NCBI GenBank assembly: GCA_028583685.1
Contig: JAMXIF010001195.1
Coordinates: 11,482,604-11,546,603 of the forward strand
Length of the DNA: 64,000 nucleotides
Direction of reading: 5' to 3'
Source: Petaurus breviceps papuanus
Lineage: Eukaryota; Chordata; Mammalia; Diprotodontia; Petauridae
The notes beneath the pieces were generated by a model, which was given only the letters and a program-made list of their open reading frames with translations, was not told where the DNA came from and searched no databases. Made by a program: the position numbers and the translations under genes. Below are positions 1 to 11,215 of this stretch, piece by piece (position 1 is the stretch's first letter; every line of letters begins with the position of its first letter).

Positions 1-19
1 GCAGGCAGGCAGATGGGCC

Positions 20-535
20 GTGGTGGGACAACAAATGGCTTCGTATGAAGAAACAAACCCGGGGTCATTAACCCCAATCGATTTCACCGTTTATAGAATG
101 GTGGACTCGGTACTCAACCCAAAACCCTTGCCCCTGTCCTGCCCGGTGAGTACTCAAGTTGGGACATCCTTAGCAGGCTCCTCTGCTGAGGAGTCGGAGG
201 AGGAATCGACTAGCCGACCTCCTCAATATCCATGGGAGGAGATGAGAAAGGCACAGAGGAAATTAGCAGGCGAGGAAGATGGCGACAGCGAAGGAGCTGG
301 CTCCGCGCGCTGTTCGCTGGGAACAAGAACCCGGAAAGGAGGAATCAGTGGCGCAGCAAAAATTAGAAAAGGGGAAGTGCATGACTTCGACGCCTACAGG
401 GCGTCGCCAAAAAAAAAAAAAAAAAGGAAGTCCCCACAGGGGGGGCGGCCGCCTGGGCTGCCGAATGGGCGGAAGGAAGCCGTCCTCCTCCCTTCAACCC
501 TGCTGGACGCCCGATCGCTTTCAAGGAGCAGATAG
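20..535 (+). pseudogene. Gag-like remnant of the retroviral fossil
   Basis: This stretch encodes an acidic, proline-containing segment (around PPQYPWEEMRKAQ) followed by a lysine- and arginine-rich part, as in the spacer and nucleic-acid-binding portions of retroviral Gag. It sits upstream of the polypurine tract and env-like sequence on the same strand. I recognise no zinc knuckle or major-homology region here, so the Gag assignment rests on composition and context. It is treated as a fossil piece of the element spanning 1-3383. Confidence 0.4.
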
Positions 536-1685
536 ACAACCCCTTCAGTCCCGCCTGCTCAGATTGTGAGTTAGAGTCCCATGTGATAGCCTGAATTTAT
601 TATTTTCTTTGTCTATTTGAATTTTATGGATGAATGTTGGATGCTGTGCACAGAACTGTTACGTGTCGTCACTTGTGTTTCTGCTGTGTTCCGTCCCTTT
701 CGTGTCTCTGTTTGTCCTATCCAGTCATCAGGTCCATTATGGGCCAAGGGTCATTCATAACTGGCCCGAGTATTCTTTTGGAAGGCAGTACCTCTTCCCC
801 TATTTATCGAGTGTAAGCTGAAAAGGGGGAGAAGGAGAGTAACTTATTGCCTTGTTTAGGTTAGATGATGGTAAATGAAAAGTTAGTTTGGAATTAGAAA
901 GAAATAAAGTAAAAGCAAGAAAATGTAAGCATATAGCAAGAAAGGAGTATGGGTAGGAAGTTAAGATAGAGATAAAGTTAGCTGCTATTGAAAAGTGTAA
1001 ATAGAAATTTAAGGTCATTAAAGGTTTCAAATTCTCCTCTTCATTCCACTCTGGCCAAGTGGAGTGAGGAGAGGGTCATGGGAGGGGGAGCGAATCTTTT
1101 CCCTCAGAATAAAGAGGCGGATAGATTAACATTTCACTATTTCCTGCCTCACTTAAAAGAGAAAAGTTTTGTGTAACAGAATGCAACTAAAAGGCAACTG
1201 AATGCATTCTGGTCATCTTTGAAAAGTGCCACTCCTAATTGGATGCTAAAGAAAAGTTGGAATTTATTTTATTATTTGGCGTTTAGGCAAATTAGAATAT
1301 TTTTTTAAGATTTGCTATATAAGGTGAGGTTTTTGGGTTCTCTAGAACTGGGATAAGGGAGTAGGCGCCACTCCCTCTCCCCTTGCTAGGGAAGTCAAAG
1401 CTATTGTTTTTAAAGAAATTTTAAGGAGTGGACACCAAAATTTATTGAAATAAAGTTGAAATACCAAAAATATTGGGGGGGAGGTATAATAGTTATATTG
1501 AGGGCCCTTAGGGTATGTAGATAATTTCCTTTTAATTTTTTCAATTGTAAGGAGAGGAGTAAAGCCTCTGTATTTATTATTATGTATTTTAATAGGCCTA
1601 CCACATAATCCCATTGGTCAGGCCATTGGGGACTGTGCCAATTGCACTATTTAAATACACCCTCTTTAAACAAAAAGGGGGAGAA

Positions 1686-1997
1686 TGTAGGATGGTGAAT
1701 TCCCTTTAAATAGATGGCACCTCCCCAGCACCATGAGATCAAAATAAAATATAGGAAAGAATTGGCTCGCCCACAAAGGCCCTCCCTGGAACCCCCGGAA
1801 TGCCAATTATGTGGCGAGAGGAGGAGGGGAAGTGGCATGGGCCAGCTGTAGTAAAAAGAAGGAAACAAGATCACCTCTCGTTCCATCCAACAAATAATCC
1901 ACAGGAGCCTGAAAAACGGCTCCCTCTGCATAAACCAATAAATTTGGGTATCCACCCCGAGTTTTCGGGGTGAGAAAACCTCTTCTGTTTTCTTTCA
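1686..1997 (+). repeat. LTR-like segment after the first polypurine tract
   Basis: The segment starts with TG directly after an AAACAAAAAGGGGGAGA polypurine tract, contains an AATAAA signal at 1937-1942, and is followed by a perfect 7-bp stem with a 4-base loop at 1954-1971 (ACCCCGA/TCGGGGT). It ends near TTTCTTTCA, which could be the LTR end or the pyrimidine tract and acceptor that retroviruses use to splice env. The right boundary is therefore uncertain. It is not similar by eye to the LTR at 3105-3383, so the two probably come from different elements. Confidence 0.45.
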
Positions 1998-2861
1998 GGG
2001 TGGAGTGCCCTCCTGACGCTTTTTTCCCTGTTGGCGACCACGAGTGGAGATCCCCGATGGGGCAGCTTAACTGTCTTTCCCCGTGCGATCCCAGTTCAAC
2101 ATAATACCACGGTGTTTCCTCGCATGTTTACAACTAATAGGACCCTGGATCTTCCCTTCCTGCCATTCGATTCGACCTTGGCCCCAGAGACCGAAAATAG
2201 GAGTATACCCTTATCAAGAGCCCTATGTTTTTTGATTACATACCAAAACCCTAGTCAGAGTGTATCTTCCAATCCCGTCGATGTTTGGTTGTTGTGTGGG
2301 GTGGGAGGGAGTTGTACGGATATTTCTCCTATTTCCATGATATCTGGAGGAGCGATTGGTAATGCGTCCGGCATATGGAATAATTCAGATATATTTGAAA
2401 AGACCTTTAACATAACAGATCCAGGACAGAACATCTCGTTCTCCCCCACCCCTGTGTGCCTTTGGAAGCCATTTCTTTTTATAGTAAGCAATAGTTCAAG
2501 TGTGACAACAGTGGGAGAAACACTGAATTGCACCAGGAGAACCTGTTTCTACACTTCCTGCTGGAATGCCACTGCGTTTCCCCTTGCCGTTGCAATGCGC
2601 ATGCCGCAATAGGTGCCAGTCCCTATTGATGCCAATGGGCTGGCTACCTGGCTTAGCTCCCTGGCCTCCTTCACACAGATCTGGGGAGGTCTAGGAGCCT
2701 CCCTGGCCGTTGTTTTGTTGACCATAGGGTTGCTTGTTTGGTGCCTCTGCCGATTGCGGAGAAAACAACATGGATATATGTTGCTTACACAAAAGGCCAT
2801 TATGGCCATTGAGGAAGGAGCAGACCCACAAGTATGGCTGGCTTCCATGGAAGACATGTAA
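1998..2861 (+). pseudogene. Env-like region of the retroviral fossil
   Basis: The region begins with a hydrophobic leader-like stretch, continues as a surface-type segment with many Asn-X-Ser/Thr sites and cysteines, and ends with a long hydrophobic membrane anchor (around LAVVLLTIGLLVWCLC) followed by a short basic tail. This order is that of retroviral envelope: signal peptide, SU, then the membrane-spanning end of TM. It lies just upstream of a second polypurine tract and LTR, as env should. The region is a broken fossil with few breaks, and much of TM is not recognisable. Family: tentatively betaretrovirus-like. Confidence 0.65.
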
Positions 2862-3104
2862 CGCTCTTGAAGTAAGACGGGATCCGTTCTATGACGGGCA
2901 ACCTCTCCTGACCCGGCCGCCTAAGACAGGGCCCGAGGGCGTTGGGTTACCAAGGACGGGTAAGGTTCAGGGATCAGGAGATGACCCAAGCCAGAACATC
3001 CCGCATTCCCTTACTGCCGCCAGGGTCTGCTAAATTCAGGTTATTGCAACTGCACTGCTTAAGGCTGTACCGGACAAGCGTCCTGATTAAACAAAAAGGG
3101 GGAG

Positions 3105-3383
3105 ATGTTGGGGGCCAGGAAGTAATGGTATATGGGCTAGTGCCTGCTTGCTTGATGTATGACCTTAAAAGGTAATGAATAGAGCTGTGGAAGATGATTG
3201 GCTATGTGTACCTACAAGTTGCCCTGATGCGGAAGTTCAGGGCAGTCGCGATGTAGCTGAGCCTGAATAAACAACTCCTGCAAACCTCGGGTGCTCTGTC
3301 TGGTAATCCCTCCTAGGAGGCCGGTGACGACCGAAGACTTACCATGGGTAAGTAAGAGGACGGGATATCAATAGCCCACCACA
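3105..3383 (+). repeat. 3' LTR of the retroviral fossil
   Basis: This 279-bp block starts TGTTGGGGG immediately after the polypurine tract AAACAAAAAGGGGGAGA and ends AGCCCACCACA, giving near-matching inverted ends. An AATAAA polyadenylation signal lies at 3266-3271, followed by a GT-rich stretch. These features define U3, R and U5 of a short LTR. No 5' partner is visible in the window. Confidence 0.7.
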
Positions 3384-3837
3384 TTGACTATATGATTGAC
3401 TATATGAACTGTATGTGTGAGCTAGTATTCACTCAATTTGTGTAAAACTCCAGAATGTGATATTTGTGTGCTTGTCCAGCTTATCAAACATTTTACCACC
3501 TTATCTCTCCACCATTTACTGTGGTAGTCACCTGTCACCTTATAGCTCATGTGATCATCTACACATTGATTTCATAGGTATGCCTATGGTCACTATGAAG
3601 TCTAATTTCAACTTTCTTGATAGGTTAAAGCTTTGCCTAGAACTTAAAACTCATTAGCAAGCTGTACTCTGAAGCTCACCTAAAATGGCCAGATGTACTT
3701 GCCTTTCATTTATCCTATCTACAAGGTAGATCAATGCATGAATCGCATTTCTAAATATTCAAATTTATCATATGTTTCTTTAGATTGAATTGAGTCTCTA
3801 ACAAATAAACTGAATATATGAAAACTCCATCTCTTTG
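3384..3837. other. Unassigned AT-rich spacer
   Basis: No gene or confident repeat is seen between the retroviral LTR and the next SINE. The short open frame at 3457-3657 has no recognisable similarity and is probably chance. Confidence 0.5.
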
Positions 3838-3916
3838 GGGGTGGCTAGGTGGTGCAGTGAGTAAGCCGGTCCCCAGAGTCAGGAGGACTTGAGCTCAGAT
3901 CCGGCCTCAGGCACTT

Positions 3917-3964
<48 letters not shown>

Positions 3965-3974
3965 NNNNNNNNNN

Positions 3975-4029
<55 letters not shown>

Positions 4030-4097
4030 GCCGTGTAATCTTGGGCAAGTTACTTAACCCCCATTGCCCTCCAAAAGGCAAAACAACAACAACAAAA
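3838..4097 (+). mobile_element. WSINE-like tRNA-derived SINE with an internal (CA)n and gap
   Basis: The head GTGGCTAGGTGGTGCAGTGAG and the tail CTTGGGCAAGTTACTTAACC match the tRNA-derived SINE repeated throughout this window. The middle has expanded into a (CA)n array of about 100 bp, interrupted by a 10-base run of N at 3965-3974, so the true repeat length is unknown. Confidence 0.85.
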
Positions 4098-4224
4098 CTC
4101 TATCTCTTAATGAATACAATATAAATTTGAACCAGTGCTGTTAATGATTATTGTCACAAGAATAAAATAATTATAGCCTGCTTTCGCATGCTTTTAATGT
4201 TTTGCTATTTAAGATGAAACTTGA

Positions 4225-4350
4225 GAGACTTTAAATTTTTTAATGACATTTTATGTTCCCCCAATTACATGTAAAAATACTTAACTCATTGGTTTTTTTT
4301 AGTTTTTAATTCCAAATTCTCTCTTTCCCTTCCTTTGCTCTGTAATGACA
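4225..4350 (-). mobile_element. L1 3'-end fragment
   Basis: Read on the minus strand this is the marsupial L1 tail, with the diagnostic AATTACATGTAAAAA and TTCCAAATTCTCTC blocks seen in other L1 tails here. It is short and diverged. Confidence 0.45.
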
Positions 4351-4429
4351 AGCACAGAAGTAGTTCACACCTTGTTTCAGCTATTGAACTAACACCTTGT
4401 TTCAGTTCAAGTTTCTTTCAGCCTTGTAT

Positions 4430-5525
4430 CAAGTCTGTTAAGAAATAGAACATGTGAACCACAGAACTTGTGAACCCTAGAACTCGTGAACTCCTGCATA
4501 AGGAAGAGGAAGAGCTAATGATCATATATAAGGAGAGGCCCAGGCTAGAGACAGCACAACTGAGAAGGGGACTCTTGTGGTGGCAGAGTCGAGGAGAAAA
4601 CTTGTGGTATCCTGGCACTATGTTTCTCTGTTCTGTCTGTGTTCATGTTTGCTTGTGATACTTTGTACAGAAGCCCTTGGACCTTACTGGAAACCCTGAA
4701 AGAGGATTTTCTGGTTGAATGCTTACAGAAGTCCTTTTGAGGGTTTTAGACATTCTGGGACTTTACTGATGATTTTTGCTGACCTCTTGGAGCTTGTTTG
4801 TGGGTCTGTGTTGATTTCTATGTTGATGATTTGTACTTACTTCTTGGACCTTGTTTGTGGTTCTGAGTTGATTTCATAGGCAGATAGTGAATTGATGATG
4901 GTGCTGGCAATATGCATGAATATTATTGTGGCTCTGTCACTCTTTGTCTTCCAAGAAACAGGAATTGTGAAGGACTTGAGGTTGACTGGACACTGTGAAC
5001 ATCAATATGGAATGGGAACTGGATAAAGAACTGGACAAGCAGCTGGACAAAGAACTGGGAGCTGCCTGCCTTTGAACTCAGAAGACAGTTGGAGGTGGGA
5101 CCATGGAAGAGGAGCCATGGAAGCTAAGAGCCAGCCTTGAGTCAAGCTGAAAGAAACTTTACTTAGATACTGTGTGCTGACTGAAGAGATTATGATTTAC
5201 TATGACCTAGGGGTGGAGAAATTTGACTTTTGTACCTTGTGATTGAATTAATGATTTTGTGATTGACTAAAGGAATATACTTTGTTTTTAAACTATGTGA
5301 CCACTTTGGTGGAAACTGTGGCCATTTTAGTGATAAATTGTTGAGTTGTGACATGGTGAATGCTGTATTTTGATTTTCTATGAATGTTTTTATCTGATTT
5401 GTTATTGAATAAATAGAGAGCTCACTATACTATGTAATCAGAATTTTGAAAGCTGTTCACAGCAGCAGTCCTCTGGAAAGCTGCTAGTGTGTGGGTTAAC
5501 ACCCTCCCTAAGATGTTAAGCAACA
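4430..5525 (+). repeat. LTR-like interspersed repeat, copy 1
   Basis: A stretch of about 1.1 kb has a TATATAAGGAG promoter-like motif near 4526, short internal repeats (for example around TTGGACCTTGTTTGTGG, with a relative near 4795), and a GAATAAATAGAGAG polyadenylation-type motif near 5408. Parts of it, in the same order, reappear on the minus strand at 63070-64000: GAGGATTTTCTGGTTG near 4703, CCTAGGGGTGGAG near 5206, ATGCTGTATTTTGA near 5361 and GATTTGTTATTGAATAAA near 5397. This defines one repeat family. A promoter-like start and an AATAAA near the end suggest an LTR. Ends are approximate and the family is not identified. Confidence 0.5.
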
Positions 5526-5595
5526 TGATATAACTTATATGGATGCAATCGTGTACAGCATTACCATATTAGCCATTTTGTGAAAGAAGCCTGGA

Positions 5596-5682
5596 AGAGA
5601 GAGAGAGAGAAAAAGAGAGAGCGAGAGAGAGACAGAGAGAGAGACAGGGAGAGAGAAACAGAGACAGAAAGAGACAGACAGG

Positions 5683-5714
<32 letters not shown>

Positions 5715-5785
5715 CAGCGACAGAGAGAGACAGAGAGTGAGAATAAGAGAGGAACGGAGAGAGGGAGAAAGGGAGAGAAGAATGA
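5596..5785. repeat. (GA)n-rich microsatellite
   Basis: About 190 bp of GAGAGA with interspersed CAGAGA and GGGAGA units. Apparent open frames on both strands (Arg/Glu-rich on plus, Ser/Leu-rich on minus) are by-products of the low-complexity sequence. Confidence 0.9.
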
Positions 5786-5799
5786 AGTGAAAATAGTAT

Positions 5800-6440
5800 G
5801 CTTCCATCTGTATGCAGACAACATCAGTTCTTTTTTTGGAGGTGGATAGCATTTTTCATCACAAGTCTTTTGGGATTGTCTTGGATCATTGTGCTTCTGA
5901 GAATAGCCAAGTCATTCATAGATCATCATTGCATAGTACTGGTGTTGCTATGTAAAATGATCTCCTGGTTCTGCTCACTTCACTGTATCAGTTCATGTCT
6001 TCCCAGGTTTGTTTTTTCTGAAACCATAATACTTGTCCTTTCTTACAGCACAAAAATATTCTGTTGCAATCACATACGGCAAATTGTTCATCCATTTCCC
6101 CAATTTATGGATACCCTCTCAGTTTCTAATTCTCAGCTACCACAAAAAGTACTACTATAAATATTTTTGTACAAATAGATCCTTTTCCCTTTTTTTGATC
6201 TTTTTGGTATACAAACTTAGGAGAAGTATTGCTAGATCAAATGATAAGGTTTATAAGACTTTGTGTATAGTCCCAAATTGTGTGCCATAATGGTTGGGTC
6301 AGTTCACAACTCCACCAACAGTACATTAGTGTACCAGTTTTACCACATCCCCTCCAACATTTGTCATTTTCCTGTATTGTCACATTAGTCAACCTGATAG
6401 GTATGATGTAATACTTTGGAGTTGTTTTAATTTTCATTTG
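5800..6440 (-). mobile_element. L1 fragment: ORF2 C-terminus and 3' region
   Basis: The minus strand encodes CWRGCGKTGTLMYCWWSCEL followed by TQPLWHTIWDYTQ, which aligns with the Cys-rich C-terminal motif of mammalian L1 ORF2 (CWRGCGEKGTLLHCWWECKLVQPLWKTVW). Downstream on the same strand are the usual marsupial L1 blocks ending in the region near the (GA)n array. It is 5'-truncated, with diverged codons. Confidence 0.8.
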
Positions 6441-6814
6441 AAAATTTGATTTTTGTTGTTTTAAATTATTTTAAATTTCATGTATACTTAAAACATCTCA
6501 AAGACAATAATCCACCATTCCAGGGGCTTTCATTTACTGTAATCTAAAGACTATAGGTGGATGTGTACCCTTTGGAGAAAGTTGAGAGGGTAATCTTGCA
6601 AAAGGTGCAGGTAGGATTCTTCTAACTTGGTTTTCCATTGAGCTACTTCCTTTCTCAAGGAAATTTTCCCACCTAAAAATGTTGAGCCTGTCTTTTAAAG
6701 CTTGTTGAGTTTTAACTGGATAATTATCCCTTTTGCCTGGAATCAAAACAGAACTAAGGGACTTTTCCCTTTGCTATGACTTCTCCACATCATTATAACT
6801 ATGTCTCTCCTTTT
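6441..6814. other. Unassigned intergenic stretch
   Basis: Between two L1 pieces I see no gene. A poly-C run lies near 6819. The 70-codon minus frame at 6534-6746 has no recognised similarity. Confidence 0.4.
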
Positions 6815-8700
6815 CCTCCCCCCCCCCCAAATTTATTTATTTATTTTTAATTAACAACACAGTTCCACAAACTTTTTTTTTTTAAGCAATCGGGTTTAAG
6901 TAACTTGCTCAAGGTTACACGGCCAGTTATTTCTGGGTGTGGTGCTGAGTGTCTGAGCCCAGGATTCGATCTCCAGGTCTTCCTGACACTGGAGCCGGTG
7001 CTCCTACTCACTGTGTTACCTGGCCACCCCATCCACAATCTTTTGAGTTCCAAATTTTCTCCCCCCCATTAAGCTCTCCCCTCCCCAAAATGGCATGCTC
7101 TCTAATATAGGCTCTACATGTACACTCACATTAAAATATTCTCATATTAGTCATGTTACAAAGAAGAATTATAATCAATGGAATAAACCACAAGAAAAAA
7201 ATGAAGAGAGCAGATAGTATACTTCAGTCTGCATTCAAGACTCTGTAATTCTTTCTTTGGGTGTGGATAGCATTTTCCATCATGAGCCTTTTAGAGTTGT
7301 CTTAGCACCTTGCATTGCTGAGAAGAGCCAACTCTATGAAAGTTAGTCATTGCACAATGTGGTTGTAACTGTGTACAATGGTCTCCTGTCTCTGTTCCCC
7401 TCACTCAGCATCAGTTCATACAAGTTTTTACAGGCTGTTAAAATATCGTCCTGCTCATCATTTCTTATAGCACAATAGTATTCTATTACATTGACATACT
7501 ACAACTTCTTCAGCCAGTCCCCAACTGATAGGCATTCCCCTAATTTCCAATTCTTTGCCACCACACAAAGAACTGCTACAAATATTTTTGTACATGTGGG
7601 TCCTTTTCCCATTTGTATGTTTTCTTTGGGATACAGTCCTAGAAGTGGTATTGCTGGGTCAAAGGGTATTCACATTCTTATAGCCTTTTGGGCATAGCTC
7701 CAAATTGCTCTCCAAAATGGTTGGGTCAGTTCACAACTACACCAACAATACATTAATATTCCAATTTTCCCACATCTCCAGCATTTATAATTTTTCCTAT
7801 TTTATCATGTTAGTCAATCTTACAGGTGTGATGTGTTACATAAGAGTTGTTTTCCTTTTCATTTCTCTAATCAATAATGATTTGGCATTTTTCATATGAT
7901 TGTAAATATTTTGAATCTCTTCCTCTGAAAACCTCCTGTTTATATCCTTTGACAATTTATCAGTTGGGGAATGGTTTGTATTCTTATAAATTTGACTCAG
8001 TTCTCTCTACATTTTTAGAAATGATGTCTTTATCAGAGATACTGATTGTAAAAATTCTTTCCCAGCTTTCTACTTCCTTCCTAACCTTGTTTGCAATGGC
8101 TTTGTTTGTACAAAACCTTTTCAATTTAATATAATCAAAATTATGGATTTTGCATTTCATAATGTTCTCTATCTCTTGTTTGTTCATAAATACCATTCTC
8201 CATAAATCGGACAAGTAACCCATTCCTTCCTCTCCCAGACTACTTATAGTATTAGTTTTTATGACTAAATTGTGTGCCCATTTTGACTTTATTTTGCTGT
8301 ATGGTATAAGGATATTGGTTTACATCCAGTTTCTGCCATACTCTTTTCCAGTTTTCCCAGCAGTTTTTTGTTTGTTTTTGTTTTTGATTTTTTTAATCAA
8401 ATGCCAAGTTCTTATCCCAGAAGATGGAGTCTTTGGGTTAATAAAATATTAGATTGCTATAATCATTGACTATTATGTCTTGTGTTCCTAACCTGTTTCA
8501 CTGATCCAACACTCTATTTCTTAGCCAGTATGAAGTAGTTTTGATGACTGCCACTATACATTACAATTTAAGATCTGATATGGCTAGGGCACCTTCCCTA
8601 GCATTTCTTTTCATTAATTCCCTTGATATTCAGGACCATTTGTTCTTCCAGATAAATTTTGTTATTATTTTTTCTAGATCTATAAAATAAGTTTTTGGTA
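6815..8700 (-). mobile_element. L1 fragment (ORF2 C-terminal half and 3' end), SINE inside
   Basis: Read on minus, the piece carries L1 ORF2 similarity around 7984-8223 (YIKLKRFCTNKAIANKVRKE then SWERIFTISISDK, comparable with human L1 [20 protein letters not shown] then TWEKIFATYSSDK) and around 7560-7740 (an IPLLGLYP-type block). The lower-coordinate end has the L1 tail TTTTGAGTTCCAAATTTTCTCCC. A SINE at 6871-7031 splits the tail. The 5' part (ORF1 and most of ORF2) is absent. Frames are interrupted, so this is a dead copy. Confidence 0.85.
6871..7031 (-). mobile_element. WSINE-like SINE nested in L1
   Basis: Minus orientation, with the poly-A side at low coordinates (a T run near 6873). 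The target duplication TCCACAA is seen at 6864-6870 and 7032-7038. It interrupts the L1 tail, so it is younger than that L1. Confidence 0.85.
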
Positions 8701-9505
8701 TTTTGATTTTTATGGCACTAAATTAGTTAATTAAAATGAACTAAGCTCTTGCTATTATTCAGTCATTCTTCTAAAACTTAATCATGTAATATTTTGAAAT
8801 AATGTGAGTTCTAAATAAGAAAGCCACTGAAAGAACTGCAGCGAAATTTATTCTATGTGCCACAAATTTGATTCATAATCTCTTGTACTGTTAGTAAATT
8901 TCTCATGCGTGCATGACGATCTCCAAGTGTCCTATGAGAAACCAAGGTCTGTGATTTCTTGGTACCCCTGTGAATGTCTCTGACGGTGCCCTCCTGCAGA
9001 GAGAAGTTCAATAAAGCCTTCTTTCAATTAAATTAATGTTCAGCTTTGGGACCATGCTAATATTCAATAATTCTCTGCAGGCAATGCATTAACAACTCTG
9101 CCTTCATATCTGAGAAGTTACCTGAAAACTACTTCCCATGTGAATTTCATGGATTATTCATTATCAGTGAGCCCAGCAAGATGTTAAAAACTTAATTGGA
9201 GAAGCAGAAATATTTGTTGGGCATAAAGAAGCTGTTTCTTGTGAACCAACATCAAAATAAAACATCATATAACCATGACATATTTTCTCTTAATGATCCA
9301 TAATAAATAGCTATTGAATAAATAAATAAATGAATCAATGATTTAATAATTTAATGAAAATGTTATGTGTGTTATTGAGGAAAAATATTGATTCCCAAGA
9401 AATTATACAGAAATAGGAAAATCAATAATTGTCTCTCAAAACAACTTCTTTCATTTACCTGAAGACCAGAGGAATTTATTGAGGAATCCACCACTTTTCT
9501 GATTC
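8701..9505. other. Unassigned stretch with a weak LTR-like tail
   Basis: No gene is seen. A CAATAAAGCC motif near 9010 follows a GC-richer patch and could be the end of an old LTR, but inverted ends were not found. The rest is AT-rich and unassigned. Confidence 0.35.
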
Positions 9506-9509
9506 CATG

Positions 9510-9760
9510 AGGCAATTAGGTCACATGATAGAATTAGAGTCAATAAGAACTAATTTCACATCCAGCTCCAGACACGTTACTTTTGTGACTGTAGGCAAAT
9601 CACTTAACTTCTGTTGGCCTCAGTTTCTTCATAAATTAAATAGGTATAATAATAGCACATCCTTCCCTGGGTGCTTGTGAGGATGAAATAAGGCAATATT
9701 TGTAAATCATTTTGCAAACATTAAAACTATATAAATACTGGTTATTTTCATCTTTGGCAT
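9510..9760 (+). mobile_element. MIR-type (CORE) SINE
   Basis: It contains the MIR-like order: TGACTGTAGGCAAATCACTTAAC, GGCCTCAGTTTCTTCAT, AATAATAGCACATCC, then GTGCTTGTGAGGATGAAATAAGG. Divergence suggests an old copy. Confidence 0.7.
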
Positions 9761-10079
9761 CATGAATAAGCCTCAAAAATCAACCAACCAGAAGCTTAAA
9801 ATTTCAATGAATCTAGTATTTTAAACATAAGCAAACTTAGTACCATGAATATGAACTGTCTTATACAGGGTGACACTCATTTGGTTCAGAGATTGGAAAA
9901 TGTCAGGTTCCCTCATATTATTATTCCATGTAAGCATGTCTATTTTGGCTTGATGGTGTTAAAAAGATGAGCCTTGATTTTAGAGAGAAGCTTGGGGTCA
10001 TTAAAGTAGGCCATAGACAATCCAGTTAGGTTTCATCATTTCTCATAAGCAATCCAATAATTCTGACTTGAATCTACCA

Positions 10080-11215
10080 TCCTGCAGTTGCCACCCATTA
10101 TTTCTAGTTTGGCCTTCTGGAAAACAACCGTAGAAGATTAATCTTTCTTCCAGATGATGCATTTCATTAGGTGAATATTTTTGTCTTATCACCTCTAAAT
10201 ATTCCTTTCTCTAGATTAAACAACCCCATTTCTTCCAAACAATTTACGTATGTTATACTTGCCAGTCAATCTTCTCCCCACCCAATTACATTCTTATGGT
10301 AGTAAAACTGTTGTTTTTATTTATTTCCTAAAATTTGGCTTCCATATCTCAACAAAAAACTATAAATCTGTGCTGACCAGGATAAAATAAAGCATAATTT
10401 TTGTTACTTTTACTCTGCATGTGCTTCTCTTAATTCAGCCTAAGATAGAACTAATTTTTGACTGTCAAAACATACTGCAAATTTTTAATAAATTCCCAGT
10501 CCAAACATCCTGTAAATCTTTTTTCAAGGAACTGCTATTACCTAGTTAAATTTCCTTGATTTTGTACTTTTGGTAGTGAATTTTTAATTTTAGTTAATAA
10601 GTTAATCTTTATTCCCACCACATTTCATCTGAATCCATTCATACTACTTTTTCAACCTGCTGAGATTTTCTTTCACCCAGGATCTATCATCCAACATACT
10701 GGGTATCCTCCTCATCTTCCTCTTATTTGGAAATTTGACAACCATGTTTATATCATCATCTAAAACATTAGTAAAAGTAAATGTAATTATATGAGTGCAT
10801 GTCAAATTCCTGAGGCATTCATGTAGAAACTGTCTTCCAAGTTAATATCTAATTTCTATTCATTGCTGTCCATCTTTCGTGTCTGGCACTTCAACCAAGG
10901 CAGCTACAAAGCACAGTGGATAGAGCACCAGGCCTAGAGTCAGGAAAACCCGAGCTTGAATTTGGCCACACTAGCTGTGTGAACTGGGACAATTCACTTA
11001 AAATATTTGCTTCAATTTCCTCATCTGTAAAATGAACTGGAGAAAGAAATGGTAAACGATTCTAGTAACATTGCCAAGAAAACCCCAAATGGTGTCACAA
11101 AGAGTCCAATATGAGTGAAATGACTTTACCACACCTTCAAACAACTTATGAATAAGCCTAAAATAATTGTTAATTAGATCATTTCCCAATATTGCTCACA
11201 AGAATATGAAAGATG
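10080..11215 (-). mobile_element. CR1/L3 LINE fragment with nested SINE
   Basis: On the minus strand this matches the end of the mammalian L3 (CR1 clade) reverse-transcriptase region and beyond. The recognisable blocks, written here on plus, are TCTAGATTAAACAACCCCAT near 10215, ATCTATCATCCAACATACTG near 10680, and AATTTGACAACCATG near 10735. The last corresponds to the RT 'FADDTKL'-adjacent stretch in antisense. A MAR1 SINE separates it from a further L3 block near 11185-11215. It is very old and non-coding. Confidence 0.7.
10899..11133 (+). mobile_element. MAR1-type SINE nested in L3
   Basis: It has a tRNA-like head (GGCAGCTACAAAGCACAGTGG) and the MAR1 body GGAGAAAGAAATGGTAAACG, then AAGAAAACCCCAAATGG and GAGTCCAATATGAGTGAAAT. 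Flanking near-duplicates (CTTCAACCAA at 10889-10898, CTTCAAACAA at 11135-11144) look like the target duplication. Confidence 0.8.

Larger units (their letters stand above)
1..3383 (+). mobile_element. Endogenous retrovirus mosaic (fossil), probably class II
   Basis: A plus-strand stretch carries retroviral parts in order: a gag-like open stretch near the left edge, a possible leader and gag start near 560-820, a polypurine tract at 1668-1685 followed by LTR-like sequence, an env-like region, a second polypurine tract at 3088-3104, and an LTR ending at 3383. I did not recognise pol. The env region and the short LTR fit a betaretrovirus-like (class II) element, but this is tentative. The element is broken, with several breaks, and its left end is outside the window. 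Two polypurine-tract/LTR junctions in one orientation suggest at least two related proviruses merged or nested. Because host-like frames are gone, it looks old rather than recent; age was not measured. Confidence 0.75.

Noticed and set aside
3838-4097. tRNA gene
   Set aside because: The tRNA-like heads here and at the other SINE sites belong to SINEs; no intact cloverleaf was seen.
5535-5852. Long Ser/Leu-rich and Arg/Glu-rich frames
   Set aside because: They arise from a (GA)n microsatellite; low complexity explains them.
8820-9030. LTR end near CAATAAAGCC
   Set aside because: Single motif only, no start, ends or duplication.
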